Source: Pomphorhynchus laevis
Taxonomy: Eukaryota; Acanthocephala; Palaeacanthocephala; Echinorhynchida; Pomphorhynchidae
DNA length: 64,000 nt
Direction of reading: 5' to 3'
Assembly: GCA_012934845.2 (NCBI GenBank)
Contig: WNNJ02003021.1
Span: 32,753 to 96,752, forward strand
Part shown: positions 46,401 to 55,400 of the stretch, one piece after another
Numbering within the stretch: position 1 is the stretch's first letter
Layout of the letters: the number at the start of each line of letters is the position of its first letter
The notes under the pieces: generated by a model
Database searches by the model: none
What the model saw: only the letters and a program-made list of their open reading frames with translations
What the model was told of the DNA's origin: nothing
Program-made: the position numbers and the translations under genes

Positions 46401-49400
46401 GATTCGAATTTAAAATCTGATTAAAGGAAGATTATAACTGAACTACTTTCCTTAAGCATTTTTAATGCGAAAAATTTGTAAACAATATTCTTGAATAATG
46501 AACGTTTTGAATTTATATTTTATTGCGATTAGGCTAATATAGTATATCAACCGAATCTATTATATATTGTATCTTATATCTGTTTCGTAAAAGAATAAAA
46601 CTACGATGAAATGTTATGATACAACTTATGTATGAATTTTAGCCTTATTTTAGCCTAATTTATGAATTTTATAAGTTTATAAAATGTATGTACTTTGTTA
46701 TAAAGTTATCAGTCGCATACTTTCTTAACAGATATACGCCTTTATAACTGGTTCCCTTTGTACTAATATTTTTAACATGTACCTTTATACTGGAATCAGT
46801 AGATGATCATATGTAATGTAATATTATATATTGTATTATACTATGTGTAACTCTGTGTGAATTATTTTAAATAATTCACACATTTAGTTATTGTAAATAA
46901 CTAAATGTGTGAATTATTGTGTGAATTATTGTGTGAATTATTTTAAATAATTCACACATTTCTTAAATATAATTGTGAAAATTATTGTATTCCAACAAAT
47001 ATTAGCAATTGTTACAAAATAAAGTGCGACGGTAAAGATAACATATTGTAATTTATATTTAATAATCATGTGGCTCGAAGGTTTAGAGTTAAAGATGTAG
47101 CTATCACTGATCTAGCAATATACCATCATTGACAGGAGATCAACAAACGTAAATATTACATCAAATATAAATATGTCCATTTAAGTGAATATGTTAAAAA
47201 CTTTCATTAAAATATTTATATACTTTTGGTAAAATTTGTAAATTTAAAGGAATGAAAAAGGATTCCTGTAATTTGAAAAATAGTTAATTATCTAAACTAG
47301 TAAAATAATGAATATATCGTTAAAAATTGTAAATATAACGTCAGGTGACAGTTACGAAATATTAATTGTTTATATATTGTTTGAATCACAAGGCACTTCG
47401 ATCGTTTCCTGTTGAATTTTTATTCGAAAGCATATATTTCCGTTCGAGATGTATTCTTGAATAATGGACGTATTAAATTTATATTTTATTGCGATTAAGT
47501 TGATTTAATTAAAATATATTTGGAACCTGACACACTAATATATTCACCACGGATAAAGCATAACTCGGTGATTTTTTAAGATGCAACGATTGCGTTTTAT
47601 TGCTAAGATATTCCGCGTTTTGTTAAGGAATTGGCAATAAGCGTTTGCGGTTAGTCAATATAAAAATACCTCATTAGCGATGCTGATAGAAAGATTAAGT
47701 TCAGATATTTCCGTTCGAGATGTAAAAGTTATTCCGATAACAAAAAATACATTATTCGTCCTTTTTAAAATTCAGAGTTTAATAAATGAAAAATAGGTCA
47801 AGGTTATACTCGAATAGCATTGAGAGTTTTAACTTTTGGCTACCAATATATTGTATTTGACGCCGATAATTTCCTCTGCATTAATTACGGGTGTTGAATC
47901 TCAGAGTTTACCAAATTTTAGTAAAATTTATTTTAAAAATATTTTATCATCAATGTTGATAATTAATACAATAAATTAATTTATTAATTTAATATTATTA
48001 AATTATATTTATTAATAACAAAAATTATTATTTATAATTATTATTTAAATTATTTTTTATAAAATAATTTATTATTAAATTACATAATTACAAGAGGTTT
48101 GTATTTTTAGTTGGTTATTAATTTGTCTACATGATTTTTATTTTAGCTAAATAAAAATATTCTAATTTTTGTACTTACATTGATAGCAAAGACATTAAAA
48201 TTTATCAAATCTCCGTAAATAAATTCAGCTCCAGATTTCGAAAAGTTCAAAAAAATTTCAACTCTATCAGCAATCCATTTGATAAGATCGAATCCGAACT
48301 TTGTTTGCATCACGAAAAATCCAAGCCAAAATTGCATTATAAGTCCACCAATGACAATACGCCAGTTTACCTAGTCCGAAAAAATTTAATTTTCAATGAC
48401 TTATAAATAAATTTTTGTTTCAACCTTTAACATAAATTTACGTTTTATTCTTAATATTTCAAATATCGAGTAGAAATTAAAGCATTTCAAAATGACCTTT
48501 AATTTTTAGCTCTTTATATTACAGTATCAATTGTTCTTGGACTATTATTATATTAGTAGGTGGAGCAAGATCAGAGACGTATCATTAAAGCATAAAAATG
48601 TGAATAAAGACAAATGATGGAAACATGTTGTAAACAAATCACAATCAAATATCTACGTAGATAGTTTTCTTTCTGAACTTTGTCATTGTTCTTGGTAGTA
48701 AAATATCAACTGTCTCAGTGTTGTGCCAAACGGACTTTCATCTTTGCAAGTACATTTCTATCACAGATTTTATAAAGTATGATGTCTATCAATTATCATC
48801 TTCATTGTTATTGTGCGGATATATCAGGTAAACTCTGATGCGATCAATGTCATTCGCTAATCAGTCAAAGGTATGCACATATATCATAGAATATATGTTA
48901 TAAATAAATTGTTTAGGCAAATGTTTATTAAACATTCAATTTGTTCATTGAATGTTTATTTGTTTATTGTCAATTTGTTTATTTGTTTGTTGAATGTTTA
49001 TTTAACATTCAACGTATATCATAAATGTATCAAAACATATATTTTTCATACCTTTATATAGCATATAATACAAGTATATTGTTAATTATCCATAAAAATT
49101 TTCAACTTAGGACTATAAATTTATTTTTAATATTATTGTGTTAATTTATATATTTTACTATTTTCTGCTTGATGATATTTTTATAGTAACCTAGTTTAAA
49201 ATAGGTATCTATTAAATTATTTAAATGATTTTGAAGAAAGCCAATATCGTTACGCATTGTTGCAATTCTCAAATCAGATCAGATAAATGAGTATAAGTAA
49301 TAAATAATAATTTTATAATTTTATATAACATTTCATACCCTTTATCGATTGAAATTTAAAATAAAAGTAAATTTTTATGAATTCAATATTAAATAATAGA

Positions 49401-52400
49401 TGATGTAATAAATATTGACTAATAAATGATAGAAAATTTCGAATGCACTAATTCGATTCCCCCTTTTGCAACTTGAAATGAATAAGATCAGATAACTTAG
49501 TCTACGTATTTAATATAATTATAAATTAAAAAATACTAAATCAAAATTCAATAATTAAATAGTAAATAAGTAAATATTTATAAATAATAAATAATTGTTA
49601 TAAAATTTATAATTTATATCAAGTAAAAATAAAAAAATGAAATTTAAAAAATTCAATTTTGATGAATTGACTAATAAATAACGGATGTTGCATCAAAATA
49701 AGAAATTAACAGTAATCAGAAGGAACTGCTATGCTATCAGGTTTCGGCCCCTATTCCTGAAGCCAACATAGAAGCAGGGACAAATACATGATAATGATGT
49801 ATTTCCATTTATGAAATTTGATTATATTTATATCAAATTAAAATTTAGAATTAAAATTTAAAATAAAAATCAATTTTTATGAATTGACTAACAAATAACC
49901 GAAAATGTATCCGAGTAAGGATTAGAGGTGATCTGGAAGAACTGATGACCTCTAATAAGTATATTGGATATTATAATATTCATATATTAGAGCAGTATAT
50001 TATAAGTAACAGTATATTTTATTAGCGGTATGCTACAATATTAGAACACTTTCTAAGGCAAAATAAAAATAAAGTCAAACCGAAAATTATGTTTAAACTT
50101 TAAAATGAAAACTTTTGATGGATAATAAATAATATACTGTGTCATAATAAGAGATGACTCTAATAAATACATTGTTAGCATGTATTTGGCCCAGCTGATA
50201 ATGTTGAATCAAGAGATGGGTTGTTAGTTTCTAGTGCTACCTATAATATTAATTCTGATACATCGTATATTATTTATTAATCAATTCATAAGAATTGAAT
50301 TATAAATAATTCTTACTTTATATCAATTTGAATTAGAGCAAAACTTACGATTAAAATATTTTCTAAATATTTTTTAAAATATTATATAAAACTTAAAAAT
50401 AAATTAGGTATAATTGGGCTACTATTACCACCCAATTTAACACATTTTACCTTTTTGAAAATAGATGTTTATATATCATATATATCATATATATCATATA
50501 TCATATCACATATAAATGTTTATGGATATGCTTACATATATCATCAAAATATCGGAACATATATTCCATATCTTTATGTAGTTTATATTTATTTTTTAAA
50601 AAGTTATGAGCAAATTTATATTTAATAAAAGCCTGGACTACATTTTAGAAAATCATATGCAACTGCATGGCTAAATGAACACGCTGAGTAACATTTGTTC
50701 ATTCGAAAAGAGCGGTAACAACATATTCAAACAGCATTTACAAACAAAGTTTATATAATGTAAAACCTATTGTAAAGAACACTAAATTTCGAGAACAAGG
50801 AAACCAATAGGTTTTCCAGTATAATAACTTTTGAATTATTCTTTTGTTTCCATTTCGATAAAGTCTTTACATCTTTTATCTTCACAAAGTCTGCTATATT
50901 CCTTTTTACCTTTAAATTTAAATTTTATTCTACAAATAATAGTTAGACATTTATCAGACGGCGGCATTAACCTTTAGACTCAAAACAAGTTAAGCCTTTA
51001 TATAACAAATGCAGAATAAAAAAATCTGGAAGAATTCACATATACTTTTATCAATAAAATGTCATTTTAAGTTTTTAATGTATAAATAGGGTATTTTAAT
51101 ATTTATCTTGACAAGCATTAAGTAGATATTAGCATTCTTACAAATTCTGGATGTTCAGATGTTACAAAAAGCATAGACAACACTATCAATATGCCGAAAA
51201 TTGATTGTAAGGCTGATATCTGTTTGGATCGAATGATGAATACCAGAAGTGTTACAACAGTGGCAATAATTATGGCAATTACAACAACTCTAGTATCAAA
51301 ATATTCTTGAATTAAAAAACGCAATTATTTTTTCATATACTTACATTGGAACGTAGGTTCGAATAATCGCATATCTATCCAACACATTGGATATTTTTTT
51401 ACTTAATCGAAAACGCTTATTAAGCATGGGTAGAAACACATCCCATGCAATAAGTACGATGGCGATTATCGTCAGAATGAAAAGAACTAAACAAATATTT
51501 TGCTTATAGCTGATAATAAAACGATTGACAATTATTAAACAATTGTTTAATAAAATTTTTAAAGCAATTGCTTTTGATTTGAAAAATTAGCAAAGAAGGA
51601 GACTATTTACTTTAATTATAAGTCAAATCATAAGTACACCATGTTATGCAGCAATCCAAATTAAATATAATTGGATAAATATTTAATTAAATATTTAATT
51701 ATTAATATATTAATAATATTAATATTTATTTAATTAGTATTTTATATAATGGTTCCAAAATTCCAAAGCTCTTCACTGAATTCTAGTTAGGACTTTGACT
51801 TTTCGAAATTAAATCTAATAATTGAAAATTATCTTTCCAACTTCGCCATGTCTGGTAACGAGCCCGTGCTGAGAAAGGGGGAGGATTGGCGATAGACTTC
51901 GTGACAAGCCAGCCATAAAATACGCGTCGCAAAACATTATGAAATGCTGTCTCAATGAACTTGACGAAAGGCGAATACAATGGTAATGTCAAGTTCTAGG
52001 TGAACTCCATAACGAACGGACCAAACGCTGAAGAAATAGAAGAAATTAAATTTAATAATTGAGAATTGACTTTCGATATTTAATTTATCGGTCTATTGAT
52101 GCCGGAATAAAATCTGAAATGTTTCGTTTGATAACATTTGTGCCCTCAGCTTACAGAATACTTAAGTATTAAATTTATTGATTCATTTATATCTAAATAA
52201 AAACTAAATTTTGGATCAACAAATACAAATTAATTTTTATGTTTTACAAGGCTCTGCTTGCATAATTACAAAAAAAATAAATTGCAGTTCTAATTAAATT
52301 ATTCTCAGAGCTGCTACTGAAATATAAAAATAAATTAGTATTTTATTGATCATGCTCCAAAATTACAATTCCAAAGGAATGGATTAAAAATTCTTATTTT

Positions 52401-55400
52401 TAATAGATAAAAATTGCTTTTAAGAAAGAGTTAATATTTCAGCTTTATAAAAAATATTTTAAAAATAATAAATTTATTACGTTACTAAACTATCAACTGT
52501 CATATTACAAATTATTAATCATTAATAATAATATTTTGTTTAATCATTATATTTTGTTTCGTAATTAGAGACTTATATATCAATATATTATCAATATCAT
52601 CTATAAAAAATTAATTATAATTAATATATTATAATATATCAATATATTATAATATATTATAATATATTAATAATATATTATATTATTAATATATAAATTA
52701 ATATAGAAATATCAACTAACGAGAAATATCGACTAACCAGAAAAAGATCAGCTTGAACTGTCGTTTCAAGCCTTCGACCGGTGAGTTAGTACAATAAATA
52801 TATTATCAACTATAATTTGATAATATTGATAATATTATCAATAATATTTTCAATATGTTATATATTGATATATCATATCATATATATTAATATATATCAA
52901 TATATTATCAATATTATCAATAATATAATATGATAAAATCAGTTTATAAAAAATAAATTATAATTAATATATTATAATATATCAATATATTATAATATAT
53001 TATAATATATTAATAATATGTTATATTATTAATTAATTATTATAAAATCAGTTTTAAATTAAAACTGATTCTACTCAGTGTCAACTTTGTAGTTGTCTGT
53101 TATAATTAGTTAATTTGATTAATTGGCTTAATGATATTGAACTTAATGAATATTAATATTCTTTTATTTGATTTACAAGATTAAATACTCTTAACGTGTA
53201 GATAATTATTTATGGTAATGAAGATAACATCATGATATATCCGATTAATTGATATTTTCACCAAATGGGACTGTCAGATTATTCACAATTCTCAACTCAT
53301 AACTCTGATGTAGATATCAGACGTCTATACATGGACAATGATTGAGAGCTACTAAAATGAATCGGCAATAATTAGAGATAATTGTTAAAAGTTTAATCGA
53401 TAAAAAGAAAAATTTTAAAAAACAAATGATATTTCAAAAATATGTTTTCTATTTTGTAGCTGATGTTTTATTTTGTTTCGTGTTTTGTTGCTGATGATGC
53501 TAGAAGAAGCTATTAATTTTCATATTAATAATTATTAATAAATTAATTTTTAATAATTATTAATAAATTTATTATTAATCATTAATAATTAAAAACAACT
53601 AATTATTTTTCGTTAATTTATCAATTTATAATAAAGAACACACTTTTGGTTTATACATTAGATTCATCATATGACTAATCAGGCACATGAATCATGTCTG
53701 TGCCATCTGCACGAAACGTTACTTGATACTGTTATCGTTGTTCTTTCGCGTCTGACTTAAATGATAAATAACATAATTCACGCGGAATGGTCTCATTCTC
53801 TCTTTTAAGTAATTCATTAAAACAAGTAAGCCGATATAAAAGAGACCTGCGCTGACATTTACCAGTTCTTTTGTAAATGATCCTAAATGGTGAAGCGGTA
53901 GTTCTGTTGTTGCACTCGATATTAAGTTACCAAAAGTCGTTCTGGTATTTAATACACATGACTCAATTTATCAATCTAATTTATCAATTTATTATAAAGA
54001 GCTTTTGTTTTATATATTAGATTCAGCAATTAAATTTCAAATGAAGGAAATATTAAAAATTCAAATATTGATTTCAAATGTTACTGGTAGGACTAAAGTG
54101 GATGTATAATGTATTAATTATCTTAAAAATTCTTCATTTCTAAACAACGCATTGTATTAATCATTAAATATAATGTCACTGTTTAAATAAACGTTCTCAA
54201 CAATCATTGCGAAAAAGTTATAGACACTAGGGGAATATTACAATGAATTTATTTATGGAGCAAGTTTAAGATAAATCGTGATAAATCGCTTGAATTTTTA
54301 ATAAAGAGAACATAAACAATAACTTACTGTAATTGCCGTTTGGAAAAGGAAAAGGGTAATATCCGAATTGAACACTCATTGCAAACCCAAAATATATAAC
54401 GTAGCCTAAAGTTATTGCTATCCATATCCCAGGCTTAACAAATTCCTTAATATGAATAAATGCAAATATTTAGGTTTATTAAAATTCAAATTTAAATTTT
54501 GATCCATAAATATTTCAGTATTATTAATATAATGTTTATTATATTTAAGCAAAAAATAGAGTATAATATATTATATATTATACATTATATATCTTATATA
54601 TATTATAAGATATATAATGTATAAATGAATTTTATAATCAGATGCATTTTGATCAAATTGAAAAGTATTTTGTAAAACAAACATTTATATTTTTTAATGG
54701 AATGATTCATTAATTAAAGCAACAATAATTGTAAACGAAAAGTTGACATCCTTGAATTATTTACTAATCAATAATAAAACATTCGTTGTTATTTACATAT
54801 TTACTTAGACGTCTTAATGATCGATATATGAAATTAAATATAATAATCTAATAAGCATTAATTGAATCAAATGTTAATTTGCAGTTATTAGTTAAAAGGG
54901 GCGAAATATAAAAAGTTATATAAATATAAAAATTAATAATTATATAATTATTTTACATAAAATATATCAAAATAATTATTTGTAATTTTTTATTAGATTA
55001 ATCAGTTCAGTTATATGAAATAAATAAAGCCGCAGATTGCATAGTATTTCAAATTTCTCTTAATATTTTAAGCATTTCTCTTAATCTTTTCTCCAGAATA
55101 TTTTTACAGTATTTGTATGAATTCTCGGACCTTCTTTATTAACGAAGCTTATTTACGGTTGACTGAAAAATATTTTTATTAATATTTTAATATTTTAATA
55201 CATTCATCCAGCGTGGCTGAATGGTAGATGCGTGTGCATTGTAAATTCCATGTACGGGATTTAAACCTCGAGCATGTACTCTCTATTGACTTCTCTGTAA
55301 GCACACGTCAAGACCACAAAGCTGGAGGTGAATCAGTTTCAATGATCGATATTTTAAACGATATTTGGCCGAATGGTAGATGCGTTTGCATTGCAAACTT

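Noticed and set aside
51118-51324. 68-codon minus-strand protein starting at 51324
   Set aside because: Its start lies in the 55-nt CNT intron and its end past the donor GTAAGAAT; it is the CNT exon 51289-51142 with read-through.
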